A stretch of DNA of 64,000 bases from Mannheimia glucosida (GCF_046267875.1 NZ_CP176502.1:1054001-1118000), one strand, 5' to 3'. Positions 1 to 8,751 are shown, counted from the stretch's first letter. The notes: a model not told the origin generated them from the letters alone. A program made the numbers and translations.

Positions 1-355
1 CTAATAAGGTAATACCGATTAATTTTAAGGAATCAATCAACAAATGCAAGCGGGAGGGAAGTTGATCTTGATTGACTTTGTCTCTTTTCATCGGTTGTAA
101 TTTGTCGTAAATCACCAAGCCGATAATGTTTGAAAGGAGTAAAATCACCACTAAACTAAACGCCGTACCGCCAATCTGTGGCAGTTCGGTGAGAATGTTA
201 TCAATTTGCCCGAGAGAAATCCCCATCACTAATAAAATCAAGTAAAGGCAGAGGCTGACCACTCTGTTTACTATTGCCATATAGCGGTGGTTTTTGAGGG
301 TTATTAAGTAACCGAGAAAAAGTGGAATCAGCACAATGGCTAAACCGTAGAGCAT
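1..355 (-). CDS. lysO: Lysine exporter LysO, N-terminal part (cut by window edge)
   Basis: The first 118 codons of a membrane protein read leftward off the window edge. The start is the ATG at 355, and the protein begins MLYGLAIVLIPLFLGYLI. Three hydrophobic segments are visible (about residues 1-18, 30-48 and 64-83), followed by a short basic stretch (QPMKRDKVNQD) and a further hydrophobic start. This matches the N-terminal half of the LysO/YbjE (DUF340) family, inner-membrane exporters of L-lysine of about 300 residues in E. coli. No regulatory signal is clear in the short gap to the divergent dinB. The family call is fairly safe. The function is by family only, and the C-terminal half cannot be seen. 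Confidence 0.75.
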   Translation of the reverse strand, partial: MLYGLAIVLIPLFLGYLITLKNHRYMAIVNRVVSLCLYLILLVMGISLGQIDNILTELPQIGGTAFSLVVILLLSNIIGLVIYDKLQPMKRDKVNQDQLPSRLHLLIDSLKLIGITLL

Positions 356-475
356 TTTTTATCCTTTTTATCGCTATTTTTAAACTTGAAATTCTAACAA
401 TAAGGGCATAAAATAAAACTGTTTTTATATACAGTTATTTATTGCAAGCGGTCGTTTTTGGGGAAAATATTGCAA

Positions 476-1558
476 ATGCCGAGCCAAGCTAAACATCAGC
501 GAAAAATTATCCATATTGATATGGATTGCTTTTATGCGGCGGTTGAAATGCGGGAAAACCCGTCGTTGGTCGGCAAACCGGTGGCGGTGGGAGGCAATGC
601 CAATCAACGGGGTGTGCTGACAACTTGTAATTACGAGGCTCGAAAATTCGGCTTACACAGTGCAATGCCAACGGCAACTGCGTTGAAGAAATGCCCGAAT
701 TTAATTTTATTGCCGGTGAATATGGCGTTGTATAAATCGGTTTCCGCTCAAATTCACGAAATTTTTCATCGCTATACGGATGTGATTGAAGCCTTGTCGC
801 TTGATGAAGCCTATTTAGATGTAACCGAATGCGAACGCTATTTTGGCTCCGCCACTTGGATTGCTCAAGCAATCCGTAACGATATTTTCAATGAATTGCA
901 TTTAACCGCATCGGCTGGGGTTGCTCCGCTTAAGTTTTTGGCAAAAATTGCCTCCGATCAAAACAAACCTAACGGACAATGTGTGATTACCCCTGATGAA
1001 GTGCAAAATTTTGTGAAAAATCTACCGCTTGCGAAGATTCCGGGTGTGGGGAAAGTAACCAATGAAAAATTAAAACAGCTTGGCTTTGAAACCTGTGGTG
1101 ATATTCAGCAAGCAGAAAAAGCGGTTATTTACCGAGCGTTTGGCAAATTCGGGCAACGGCTTTGGGATTTTAGCCACGGTATTGATGAACGAGCGGTAGA
1201 ACCTTATCGTGAAAGAAAATCGCTGGCGGTGGAAAATACGCTGTTGCACGATATTTCAACTCTTGAACAAGCGGAAAAGATTGTGGCAGATTTATTCGAC
1301 AAACTGGTTTTTCGGTTGCAACGAAACTGGGGCGATACGCCATTAACTGAGTTTAAAAAGTTAGGCATTAAACTCAAGTTTGATGATTTTAGCCAAACCA
1401 CGCTTGAACGAACCACCGATGGCTTTGCGTATGAGCGATTTGGCGAGTTGCTACAGCAAATTTTTACCCGAAGAAAGGAACGAAAGGTACGATTAATCGG
1501 TCTAAGTGTTCACTTTCCCGAGAAAAAAGTGAATAAACAGTTAAATTTGTGGGAATAA
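476..1558 (+). CDS. dinB: DNA polymerase IV (Y-family translesion polymerase)
   Basis: A 360-residue protein that replicates past DNA lesions and lacks a proofreading domain. The N-terminal palm motif IIHIDMDCFYAAVEMR carries the first catalytic Asp, and SLDEAYLD near residue 105 carries the second acidic pair. A helix-hairpin-helix region (KIPGVGKVTNEKL) and the C-terminal little-finger domain follow. The protein ends QLNLWE, which resembles a beta-clamp-binding peptide. I chose the ATG at 476. An in-frame TTG at 458 would add six residues but lies inside an uptake-signal word, and family members start just before RKIIH. No LexA box was recognised. Monocistronic, divergent from lysO. Confidence 0.93.
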   Translation: MPSQAKHQRKIIHIDMDCFYAAVEMRENPSLVGKPVAVGGNANQRGVLTTCNYEARKFGLHSAMPTATALKKCPNLILLPVNMALYKSVSAQIHEIFHRYTDVIEALSLDEAYLDVTECERYFGSATWIAQAIRNDIFNELHLTASAGVAPLKFLAKIASDQNKPNGQCVITPDEVQNFVKNLPLAKIPGVGKVTNEKLKQLGFETCGDIQQAEKAVIYRAFGKFGQRLWDFSHGIDERAVEPYRERKSLAVENTLLHDISTLEQAEKIVADLFDKLVFRLQRNWGDTPLTEFKKLGIKLKFDDFSQTTLERTTDGFAYERFGELLQQIFTRRKERKVRLIGLSVHFPEKKVNKQLNLWE

Positions 1559-1645
1559 TTGTAAATAATGACTTGAAATTAAGGCTAAAGTCATTATCTT
1601 ATTCGGGCAATCATTGCATCTATATTTTTGGAGATTGAAAACATT

Positions 1646-2515
1646 ATGGCAAAACGTGTCATTCTATTTTTATTAACTAACTTAGCGATTACCTTTGTTT
1701 TAGGGATCGTATTAAACCTTATTTTTAAAGTGACCGGCATTCAAGGGCAAAGCACTGCCGGTATTTTGGTGCTTTCGTTAGTCTTCGGTTTCAGTGGATC
1801 TTTAATTTCGCTATTTATGTCGAAATCAATGGCATTGCGTTCGGTTGGGGCAGAGGTGATTACACAGCCTCGTAACGAAGCGGAGCAATGGTTATTCAAC
1901 ACTGTACAACGTCAGGCTCAGCAAGCGAATATCCCAATGCCGGACATTGCGATTTACCATTCGGCTGACGTAAACGCATTTGCAACAGGGGCAACCAAAA
2001 GCAATTCGTTAGTGGCAGTCAGCACAGGCTTACTCAATTCAATGACTCAAGATGAAGCTGAAGCGGTAGTAGCACACGAAGTGGCGCACATTGCGAATGG
2101 CGATATGGTTACAATGACTTTATTACAAGGCGTGTTAAATACTTTCGTCATTTTCTTAGCTCGTATTATTTCAACCGCAGCAGCAAGTTCGCGTGATGAA
2201 AATGGCAATTCAAGCACTAACACGCTAGTGTTCTGGGTGGTAGATATTGTGCTACAAATGGTATTTGGTGTGTTAGCAACAATGATTGCAATGTGGTTCT
2301 CTCGCCAACGTGAATTTCGTGCAGATGCCGGCTCGGCTCAATTAGTCGGTAAAGAGAAAATGATTGCGGCATTACAACGCTTGCAACGTGTTCACGAACC
2401 GCAAGAAATGGAAGGCTCTTTGGCTGCCTTTATGATTAACGGTAGCCGTGGTAAAGAGTTGTTTATGAGCCACCCTCCGTTAGAAAAACGTATTGAAGCG
2501 TTAAGAAACTTATAA
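1646..2515 (+). CDS. htpX: Membrane zinc metalloprotease HtpX
   Basis: A 289-residue inner-membrane protease that helps degrade damaged membrane proteins. Two hydrophobic segments lie at residues about 4-25 and 35-55, and a further pair at about 155-210. The zinc motif HEVAH is at 144-148, and the downstream glutamate region is FSRQREFRADAGSA. Length is close to E. coli HtpX (293). The start is ATG 1646, with GGAG at 1630-1633 about a dozen bases upstream. A TTG at 1628 would add six residues and overlap that site, so it is less likely. An uptake-signal hairpin follows the stop. Confidence 0.94.
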   Translation: MAKRVILFLLTNLAITFVLGIVLNLIFKVTGIQGQSTAGILVLSLVFGFSGSLISLFMSKSMALRSVGAEVITQPRNEAEQWLFNTVQRQAQQANIPMPDIAIYHSADVNAFATGATKSNSLVAVSTGLLNSMTQDEAEAVVAHEVAHIANGDMVTMTLLQGVLNTFVIFLARIISTAAASSRDENGNSSTNTLVFWVVDIVLQMVFGVLATMIAMWFSRQREFRADAGSAQLVGKEKMIAALQRLQRVHEPQEMEGSLAAFMINGSRGKELFMSHPPLEKRIEALRNL

Positions 2516-2520
2516 AGCAC

Positions 2521-2561
2521 AAGCGGTTGTTTTTGTAAAATTTTTTGCAAAACAGCCGCTT
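2521..2561. terminator. Uptake-signal inverted pair, bidirectional terminator between htpX and yqaA
   Basis: AAGCGGTTGTTTT (2521-2533) pairs with AAAACAGCCGCTT (2549-2561) with one mismatch. T-rich and A-rich tracts flank it. It lies exactly between the convergent genes htpX and yqaA, so it can end both transcripts. Inferred from structure and position. Confidence 0.7.
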
Positions 2562-2568
2562 TTGTTTT

Positions 2569-3063
2569 CTATAAAATATGCGGTAACACCGAATAGAGAG
2601 TTACCAGCAAAAACAGATAACGTAACAATTTCCCAATCACAATAAAGAGAATGCTTTGCCAAAGGCTAAACCGTAGCCAGCCGGCAATGCCACAGAAAAT
2701 ATCGCCTACAATCGGTAGCCAACTAAAAAGCAAGACTAACACGCCATATTTTTCACTTTTGGCTAATGCCCACTGTGAATAACGATTGGCCGTATTTTGT
2801 GGGCGAGGAAGCAATAGCCCCATCGCATAAGTGGTTATGCTACCTAAACTATTACCTAAGGTTGCAACCAAGAGTAAATTGAACAGTGAAAATGAGGATA
2901 AAGAGCCATAAGTGATGAGATGTTGGCTTGCTAAGGTAGTGAAGATAATTTCAGAATTTCCGGGTAAGAGAGTAGCGCTTAGAAATCCACTCAGAAACAT
3001 AGTAAAGAGTTGATTTTGTTCGGAAAAGAATAAACTGAAAAAGGAAGTGAGATATTCTGTCAT
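2569..3063 (-). CDS. yqaA: YqaA/DedA-family inner-membrane protein
   Basis: A 164-residue polytopic membrane protein with about four hydrophobic segments. The LPGNSEIIF segment (about residues 33-41) and the later region WLPIVGDIFCGIAGWLR are typical of the YqaA subgroup of the DedA/SNARE-associated (VTT domain) family. DedA proteins are tied to membrane lipid flipping and membrane homeostasis; the job of YqaA itself is not settled. Convergent with htpX, with the stop close to the shared terminator. The upstream gap to divergent focA is about 200 bases. Confidence 0.8.
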   Translation of the reverse strand: MTEYLTSFFSLFFSEQNQLFTMFLSGFLSATLLPGNSEIIFTTLASQHLITYGSLSSFSLFNLLLVATLGNSLGSITTYAMGLLLPRPQNTANRYSQWALAKSEKYGVLVLLFSWLPIVGDIFCGIAGWLRFSLWQSILFIVIGKLLRYLFLLVTLYSVLPHIL

Positions 3064-3132
3064 AAAATTGTAGTTGGTTTGTTATTAAAATGTAGCTATA
3101 AATTTTCTTGAATGTTGTGTTTTTTATGGATT

Positions 3133-3146
3133 TTGTTCTATATCAA
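3133..3146 (+). promoter_or_regulatory. Candidate FNR site upstream of focA
   Basis: TTGTTCTATATCAA matches the FNR consensus TTGATNNNNATCAA at nine of ten fixed positions. It lies about 120 bases before the focA start, in the divergent yqaA-focA gap. Anaerobic activation of focA-pfl by FNR is well known in E. coli. Its role here is inferred. Confidence 0.55.
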
Positions 3147-3263
3147 AAAAAGACATCGAAATACCTCTGATTGTGTAATATTTTTATTTGAAGATTATCT
3201 CAAGAGGTCTATAATTTCTACATAATATATCGGTTTTTCAATTCTCATTGTTAAGGTTGTCTG

Positions 3264-4088
3264 ATGTTTTCTCCTGCTGAAATGGCAAAAATCGCAGAAG
3301 ATGGTGCGGTTTATAAAGCAACAAAAAATCAATTATATTCCTTTCTCTCTGCCATTACTGCGGGCGGTTTTATTGCAATAGCATTTGTATTTTATACCAC
3401 AACCCAAGTGGGTGCGAGCCAAATGCCTTGGGGTATGGCTAAACTGATTGGTGGTTTGGTATTTTCACTCGGCGTGATTATGTGTGTGGTGTTTGGGGCA
3501 GAACTTTTTACCTCATCAACACTTACGATTGTAGCCAGAGCCAGCCAAAGAATTAACTGGTTACAGATGTTTAAAAACTGGGTAGTGGTGTATTTCGGTA
3601 ATTTTGTTGGGGCGATCTCCATTGTGTTGTTGATTTGGTTTAGCGGTCAAATTATGGCAGCCAAAGGGCAATGGGGGTTGGTGATTTTAAATACCGCACA
3701 GCACAAAATTCACCACCAATGGTTTGAGGCTTTCTGTTTAGGTATTTTTTGTAACATTATGGTCTGCATTGCGGTGTGGATGTCGTATGCCGGCAAAAGT
3801 TTAACCGATAAAGCCTTTATTATGATGTTACCGATTGCCATGTTTGTGGCTTCCGGCTTTGAACACTGTGTGGCAAATATGTTTATGATCCCGATGGGAA
3901 TTGCGATTTCGCACTTTGCCAGCCCTGAATTTTGGACGGCAATTAATGTTGACCCAACGCAATTTGCCGATTTAGATGTATCTCATTTTGTGTTTAAGAA
4001 CTTAATTCCGGCAACGCTGGGTAATATTGTCGGTGGTGTGTTTTTCATCGGTTTAATGCAATGGTTCTTATACATTAGAAAGCACTAA
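3264..4088 (+). CDS. focA: Formate channel FocA
   Basis: A 274-residue member of the formate-nitrite transporter family, which forms pentameric channels with six membrane helices per subunit and moves formate in or out during fermentation. It begins MFSPAEMAKIAEDGAVYKA. Family stretches include VVYFGNFVGA, CNIMVCIAVWMS and GFEHCVANMFMIP, and NLIPATLGNIVGG near the C-terminus. It sits directly upstream of pflB in the usual focA-pflB order, 89 bases apart. A partial uptake-signal hairpin in that gap may reduce read-through. The FNR-like site upstream fits anaerobic control. Confidence 0.95.
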   Translation: MFSPAEMAKIAEDGAVYKATKNQLYSFLSAITAGGFIAIAFVFYTTTQVGASQMPWGMAKLIGGLVFSLGVIMCVVFGAELFTSSTLTIVARASQRINWLQMFKNWVVVYFGNFVGAISIVLLIWFSGQIMAAKGQWGLVILNTAQHKIHHQWFEAFCLGIFCNIMVCIAVWMSYAGKSLTDKAFIMMLPIAMFVASGFEHCVANMFMIPMGIAISHFASPEFWTAINVDPTQFADLDVSHFVFKNLIPATLGNIVGGVFFIGLMQWFLYIRKH

Positions 4089-4100
4089 GATTTCAGATTC

Positions 4101-4143
4101 AAGCGGTCAAATTTTGCAAATTTTTTGCAAAAAATTACCGCTT
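4101..4143 (+). terminator. Uptake-signal hairpin between focA and pflB
   Basis: AAGCGGTCAAATTTT (from 4101) can pair imperfectly with AAAATTACCGCTT (4131-4143) around two TTTGCAA boxes. It lies between two genes of one transcription unit, so it may cause partial termination or mark a second start before pflB. Inferred. Confidence 0.5.
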
Positions 4144-4177
4144 TCCCATTTTAACTTACTAACACAGAGGACTTAAA

Positions 4178-6502
4178 ATGACTCAACTAACAGACGCTCA
4201 ACAAAAAGCGTGGGAAGGTTTTGCCGCAGGTGAGTGGCAAACAGAAGTAAATGTACGTGATTTTATCCAAAAAAACTACACACCTTATGAGGGTGATGAG
4301 TCTTTCCTAGCTGAAGTAACACCTGCAACCAGCAAATTGTGGGCAGATGTGATGGAAATGATCAAAGTAGAAAACAAAACACACGAGCCGTATGATATTG
4401 ACTGCGACACGCCATCAACCATTACCTCACACGCACCGGGTTATATTGATAAATCGTTAGAAAAAATCGTTGGTCTGCAAACAGATGCTCCATTAAAACG
4501 TGCGATTATGCCGTTTGGTGGTATCAATATGGTGAAAGGTTCGTGCAAAGTTTATCGCCGTGAGCTTAAACCTGAAGTAGAACAAATCTTTACCGAATAC
4601 CGCAAAACTCATAACCAAGGGGTATTCGATGTTTACACTCCGGATATTTTACGCTGCCGTAAATCGGGCGTAATTACCGGTTTGCCGGATGCTTATGGTC
4701 GTGGTCGTATCATCGGTGACTACCGCCGTATGGCACTTTACGGTGCAGACTTCTTAATGAAAGACAAACAACGCCAGTTTGCCTCATTACAAGCTCGTTT
4801 AGAATCCGGCGAAGATATTCAAGCCACGATTCAACTGCGTGAAGAAATTGCCGAGCAACACCGTGCTTTAGGTAAAATGAAAGAGATGGCTGCAAGCTAC
4901 GGTTTTGATATTTCAGGTCCGGCAACCAATGCACAAGAAGCGGTGCAATGGACTTATTTCGCTTACCTTGCAGCGGTGAAATCGCAAAACGGTGCGGCGA
5001 TGTCTTTCGGTCGTGTATCTTCATTCTTAGATATTTATATCGAACGTGACTTAAAAGCCGGCAAAATTACTGAGCAAGAAGCCCAAGAGTTAATCGACCA
5101 TTTAGTAATGAAATTGCGTATGGTGCGTTTCTTGCGTACACCTGAATACGATCAATTATTCTCAGGCGACCCAATGTGGGCAACCGAAACCTTAGCCGGT
5201 ATGGGTTTAGACGGTCGTACCTTAGTAACCAAAAACAGCTTCCGTATTTTACACACCCTTTACACAATGGGGCCGTCACCGGAGCCAAACTTAACGATTC
5301 TTTGGTCTGAACAATTACCAGAAGCGTTTAAACGCTACTGTGCGAAAGTATCTATTGATACTTCATCAGTCCAATATGAAAACGATGACTTAATGCGTCC
5401 GGATTTCCAAAACGATGATTATGCGATTGCCTGCTGCGTATCACCAATGATCGTGGGTAAAATGATGCAGTTCTTCGGTGCTCGTGCAAACTTAGCGAAA
5501 ACCTTGTTATACGCAATCAATGGCGGTGTTGATGAGAAATCAGGCGACCAAGTAGGGCCGAAAACCGAAGCGATTACAAGCGAATATTTGGATTACGATG
5601 ATGTAATGACCCGCTTAGACAGCTTTATGGATTGGCTTGCAACCCAATATGTGACTGCACTTAACATTATCCACTTTATGCACGATAAATATGCGTACGA
5701 AGCGGCATTAATGGCACTTCACGACCGTGATGTATTCCGAACAATGGCGTGTGGTATCGCAGGGCTTTCAGTAGCGGCAGACTCACTTTCAGCGATTAAA
5801 TATGCGAAAGTAAAACCAATCCGCAGTGATATTGAAATCAAAAATAAAGCCGGTGAAGTGGTTGGTGTTGCGAAAAACGTAGCAACCGACTTTGAAATTG
5901 AGGGTGAATATCCACAATTCGGTAACAATGATAACCGTGTGGACGACATTGCAGTTGATTTAGTTGAACGTTTTATGAAGAAAATTCAAAAACTCAAAAC
6001 ATACCGCAACGCAACGCCTACTCAGTCTGTTCTTACTATCACATCTAACGTGGTATATGGTAAGAAAACCGGTAATACACCGGACGGTCGTCGCTCAGGT
6101 GCACCATTCGGACCAGGTGCGAACCCAATGCACGGACGTGACCAAAAAGGCGCGGTAGCTTCATTAACTTCTGTAGCGAAATTACCGTTTGCCTATGCAA
6201 AAGATGGTATTTCTTACACCTTCTCTATCGTACCAAATGCGTTAGGTAAAGATTACGAAGCTCAAAAACGTAACCTTGCCGGTTTAATGGACGGCTACTT
6301 CCACCACGAAGCAACCGTAGAAGGCGGTCAGCACCTAAATGTGAACGTGTTAAACCGTGACACATTATTAGATGCAGTAGAACACCCTGAAAAATATCCG
6401 CAATTGACGATTCGTGTTTCAGGTTATGCGGTACGTTTCAACTCTTTAACCAAAGAGCAACAAATGGACGTAATTACCCGTACCTTCACTGAAAGTATGT
6501 AA
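4178..6502 (+). CDS. pflB: Formate C-acetyltransferase (pyruvate formate-lyase)
   Basis: A 774-residue glycyl-radical enzyme converting pyruvate and CoA to acetyl-CoA and formate under anaerobic conditions. The two active-site cysteines are adjacent in IACCVSPM (C419-C420). The radical glycine lies in RVSGYAVRF at G749, near the C-terminus. Length is close to E. coli PflB (760). The start ATG 4178 follows a good site (AGAGGA). It needs the PflA activase, which is here about 1.5 kb downstream and separated by a RhuM-family gene. The end of the gene is followed by an unusual series of hairpins. Confidence 0.97.
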   Translation: MTQLTDAQQKAWEGFAAGEWQTEVNVRDFIQKNYTPYEGDESFLAEVTPATSKLWADVMEMIKVENKTHEPYDIDCDTPSTITSHAPGYIDKSLEKIVGLQTDAPLKRAIMPFGGINMVKGSCKVYRRELKPEVEQIFTEYRKTHNQGVFDVYTPDILRCRKSGVITGLPDAYGRGRIIGDYRRMALYGADFLMKDKQRQFASLQARLESGEDIQATIQLREEIAEQHRALGKMKEMAASYGFDISGPATNAQEAVQWTYFAYLAAVKSQNGAAMSFGRVSSFLDIYIERDLKAGKITEQEAQELIDHLVMKLRMVRFLRTPEYDQLFSGDPMWATETLAGMGLDGRTLVTKNSFRILHTLYTMGPSPEPNLTILWSEQLPEAFKRYCAKVSIDTSSVQYENDDLMRPDFQNDDYAIACCVSPMIVGKMMQFFGARANLAKTLLYAINGGVDEKSGDQVGPKTEAITSEYLDYDDVMTRLDSFMDWLATQYVTALNIIHFMHDKYAYEAALMALHDRDVFRTMACGIAGLSVAADSLSAIKYAKVKPIRSDIEIKNKAGEVVGVAKNVATDFEIEGEYPQFGNNDNRVDDIAVDLVERFMKKIQKLKTYRNATPTQSVLTITSNVVYGKKTGNTPDGRRSGAPFGPGANPMHGRDQKGAVASLTSVAKLPFAYAKDGISYTFSIVPNALGKDYEAQKRNLAGLMDGYFHHEATVEGGQHLNVNVLNRDTLLDAVEHPEKYPQLTIRVSGYAVRFNSLTKEQQMDVITRTFTESM

Positions 6503-6527
6503 TCGTAATTTGCAAAACTTTTAGCCA

Positions 6528-6602
6528 CAAAACGCATTGCGTTTTGAACGTTGGCTTTGCCGACGGCTCCGTAGGAGCGAACAAAATTGGAAACAATTTT
6601 GT
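6528..6602 (+). other. Three successive hairpins downstream of pflB
   Basis: Three inverted repeats follow one another. CAAAACGCA/TGCGTTTTG (6528-6536/6538-6546) has a one-base centre. GCTCC/GGAGC (6566-6570/6574-6578) has loop GTA. ACAAAATTG/CAATTTTGT (6581-6589/6594-6602) has a GAAA loop. A terminator follows at once. The first three have no T-run. They may be a structured 3' end of the pflB mRNA, a leader for the next gene, or a worn repeat element. Confidence 0.6.
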
Positions 6603-6613
6603 GAGTAATAATC

Positions 6614-6650
6614 AACCGCTTGTAGCATTTATGCCGCAAGCGGTTTTTTT
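6614..6650 (+). terminator. Rho-independent terminator of pflB (uptake-signal pair)
   Basis: AACCGCTTG (6614-6622) pairs with CAAGCGGTT (6637-6645) and is followed by a run of T. It is a perfect nine-base stem built from two inverted uptake-signal cores. Confidence 0.8.
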
Positions 6651-6736
6651 GTGATCTTGCTCGAAAAATTGGCTATTCATTTACACAGCTTTTGCAATAT
6701 TGTTTATAATTACAGTATTCTATGTGGGAGAAATAT

Positions 6737-7762
6737 ATGTTTAAACAAGATTTAATTCGTTCCTCTGTGGCGGAATACCTTACTTTTATTACTGCCACCG
6801 GCGAAAGCCAAGTTGATGCCCTTTATGCTGATGAAAATGTCTGGCTCAGCCAAAAAATGATGGCGGTATTGTATGATGTGGAACCTCACACCATTACCTA
6901 CCATTTGCAAAAAATCTTTGGTGATCGGGAATTAGAGGAAATTTCAGTTACTCGAAAATTTCGAGTAACTGCCCAAGACGGAAAAAACTACCACACCAAG
7001 CATTATAATCTGTCGGCGATTATTGCGGTGGGTTATAAAGTCAATTCCGAGCGAGCAGTGCAGTTTCGCAAATGGGCGACCGAAATTGTGCAGAGTTTTG
7101 CGATTAAAGGCTTTGCGATGGACGATGAACGGCTGAAAAATGATGGCACGATTTTGGGCAAAAAATACTTTGAAGAGCAGCTTGCCCGTATTCGGGAAAT
7201 TCGGTTATCCGAACGCAAGTTCTACCAGAAAATCACCGATATTTATGCTACCGCTGTGGACTACGACCGCACCGCTACTGCCACCAAACGCTTTTTTGCT
7301 ACCGTACAGAATAAACTCCATTGGGCAATTCACGGGCATACTGCCGCCGAGCTGATTATGGCAAGAGCTAATGCCGAAAAACCGAATATGGGGCTAACGA
7401 ATTGGAAAGACGCTCCGCAAGGCAAAATTTACCCCTTCGATGTGGTGGTTGCCAAAAATTATTTATCGGATAACGAATTGGCACAATTACAACGGCTGGT
7501 CTCAGCCTATTTGGATATGGCAGAAGATATGGCAGAACGCCAAATTCCGATGACAATGGCAGACTGGGAAACCCGCCTTAACCGCTTTCTTGCCGCCACC
7601 GACCGAGAAATCTTACAAGATGCCGGCAAAGTTACCGCTGAAATCGCTAAATCTTTCGCCCTCAGCGAATTTGAAAAATACCGAGTTAAACAGGATTTGA
7701 GTTATGAAAGTGATTTTGACTTACTGGTAAAAGAGATAGCAGCCAAATACCACGCTGGCTAG
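6737..7762 (+). CDS. RhuM-family protein
   Basis: A 341-residue protein of the RhuM ('virulence protein RhuM') family. It shows the features of that family: an N-terminal segment with VDALYADENVWLSQKMMAVLYDV and HTITYHLQKIF, then EEISVTRKFRVTAQDGKNYHTKHYNLSAIIAVGYKVNSERAVQFR split over residues about 70-115. The first part looks like a winged-helix or BRO-like DNA-binding domain. The C-terminal half has no known activity. I chose ATG 6737 because GGGAG (6725-6729) lies well placed before it; an ATG at 6722 would overlap that site. RhuM genes are usually accessory and occur near restriction or mobile regions. Here one lies between pflB and pflA, implying an insertion. Function unknown. Confidence 0.8.
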   Translation: MFKQDLIRSSVAEYLTFITATGESQVDALYADENVWLSQKMMAVLYDVEPHTITYHLQKIFGDRELEEISVTRKFRVTAQDGKNYHTKHYNLSAIIAVGYKVNSERAVQFRKWATEIVQSFAIKGFAMDDERLKNDGTILGKKYFEEQLARIREIRLSERKFYQKITDIYATAVDYDRTATATKRFFATVQNKLHWAIHGHTAAELIMARANAEKPNMGLTNWKDAPQGKIYPFDVVVAKNYLSDNELAQLQRLVSAYLDMAEDMAERQIPMTMADWETRLNRFLAATDREILQDAGKVTAEIAKSFALSEFEKYRVKQDLSYESDFDLLVKEIAAKYHAG

Positions 7763-7787
7763 GTTTGCAAAGTTTTCAGAAAAATCA

Positions 7788-7803
7788 ACCGCTTGCAAGC
7801 GGT
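7788..7803. terminator. Palindromic uptake-signal pair after the RhuM gene
   Basis: ACCGCTTGCAAGCGGT is a perfect 16-base palindrome made of two abutting inverted uptake-signal cores, 25 bases after the RhuM stop. There is no good T-run, so termination is possible but weak. The rest of the gap to pflA (to 8010) is A+T rich, with a possible -10 (TACAAT) near 7973. Confidence 0.55.
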
Positions 7804-8010
7804 CGAAATAGTTTTAAAAAATGCAAAAATTTAAACATATTTGGTTGATATGTTAATGGAGTCAATAGATTAATAAAAGTTTATTCCTGAAATAGGCAAA
7901 AAATAGTATGACTTTCTCCTTTCTTAAAATATACCGGTGTGATTTATTTCTGCGAACAACATAAAAATTTGCTACAATTTCTCAAAATTTTTTGAGGGTT
8001 GAGGTGACAA

Positions 8011-8751
8011 ATGTCTGTTGTTGGACGTATCCATTCTTTTGAATCCTGCGGTACGGTAGATGGACCGGGGATTCGTTTTATTCTGTTCTTGCAAGGCTGT
8101 TTGATGCGGTGCAAATATTGCCATAATCGTGATACTTGGGATCTTGATGGCGGCAAAGAAATTACGGTTGAAGAGCTGATGAAAGAAGTCACGACTTATA
8201 AGCATTTTATGAAAGCAACCGGCGGTGGTGTAACAGCTTCGGGGGGGGAAGCTGTGTTGCAAATGGAGTTTGTGCGGGATTGGTTTCGTGCCTGTAAGGC
8301 TGAGGGCATTAATACCTGCTTAGATACCAATGGTTTTGTTCGCCATTATAGCCCGGTGGTTGATGAAATGCTTGAAGTGACCGATTTGGTCTTGCTGGAT
8401 TTAAAACAGCTCAATGATGAAGTTCACCAAGATTTAGTCGGGGTGTCTAATAAGCGTACTCTTGATTTCGCCCGTTATCTACACAAATTAAATAAACCGA
8501 CTTGGATTCGCTATGTAGTCGTGCCGGGTTATACGGACGACGATGATTCCGCCCACCGTTTGGGGCAGTTTATTCAAGGAATGGATAACATTGAGAAAGT
8601 GGAGCTTCTGCCTTACCATCGCTTAGGGGCACATAAATGGGAAACCTTAGGCTATAAATATGAGCTGGAAGGCGTAATGCCACCGCCTAAAGAGGATTTA
8701 GAGCGTATCCAAAAAATCATTGAAAGTTACGGGCATACAGTCAAATTCTAA
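8011..8751 (+). CDS. pflA: Pyruvate formate-lyase activating enzyme (radical SAM)
   Basis: A 246-residue activase that uses S-adenosylmethionine and a [4Fe-4S] cluster to make the glycyl radical on PflB. The cluster motif C-x3-C-x2-C is in CLMRCKYCHNRD (about residues 30-41). The SAM-contacting GGE is in TASGGEAVLQM. Length equals E. coli PflA (246). The start follows GAGG. A run of eight G (8241-8248) encodes the conserved SGGE and lies inside a short inverted repeat, so it is a possible slippage site. In most relatives pflA directly follows pflB. Here the RhuM gene and its own gap come between, so pflA probably has its own promoter. Confidence 0.96.
   Translation: MSVVGRIHSFESCGTVDGPGIRFILFLQGCLMRCKYCHNRDTWDLDGGKEITVEELMKEVTTYKHFMKATGGGVTASGGEAVLQMEFVRDWFRACKAEGINTCLDTNGFVRHYSPVVDEMLEVTDLVLLDLKQLNDEVHQDLVGVSNKRTLDFARYLHKLNKPTWIRYVVVPGYTDDDDSAHRLGQFIQGMDNIEKVELLPYHRLGAHKWETLGYKYELEGVMPPPKEDLERIQKIIESYGHTVKF

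Noticed and set aside
458..475. Upstream TTG start for dinB
   Set aside because: It lies within an uptake-signal stretch, and relatives start at or after the ATG at 476.
507..872. Antisense open frame inside dinB
   Set aside because: A shadow frame: no ribosome site, no family pattern, and it lies fully within a conserved gene.
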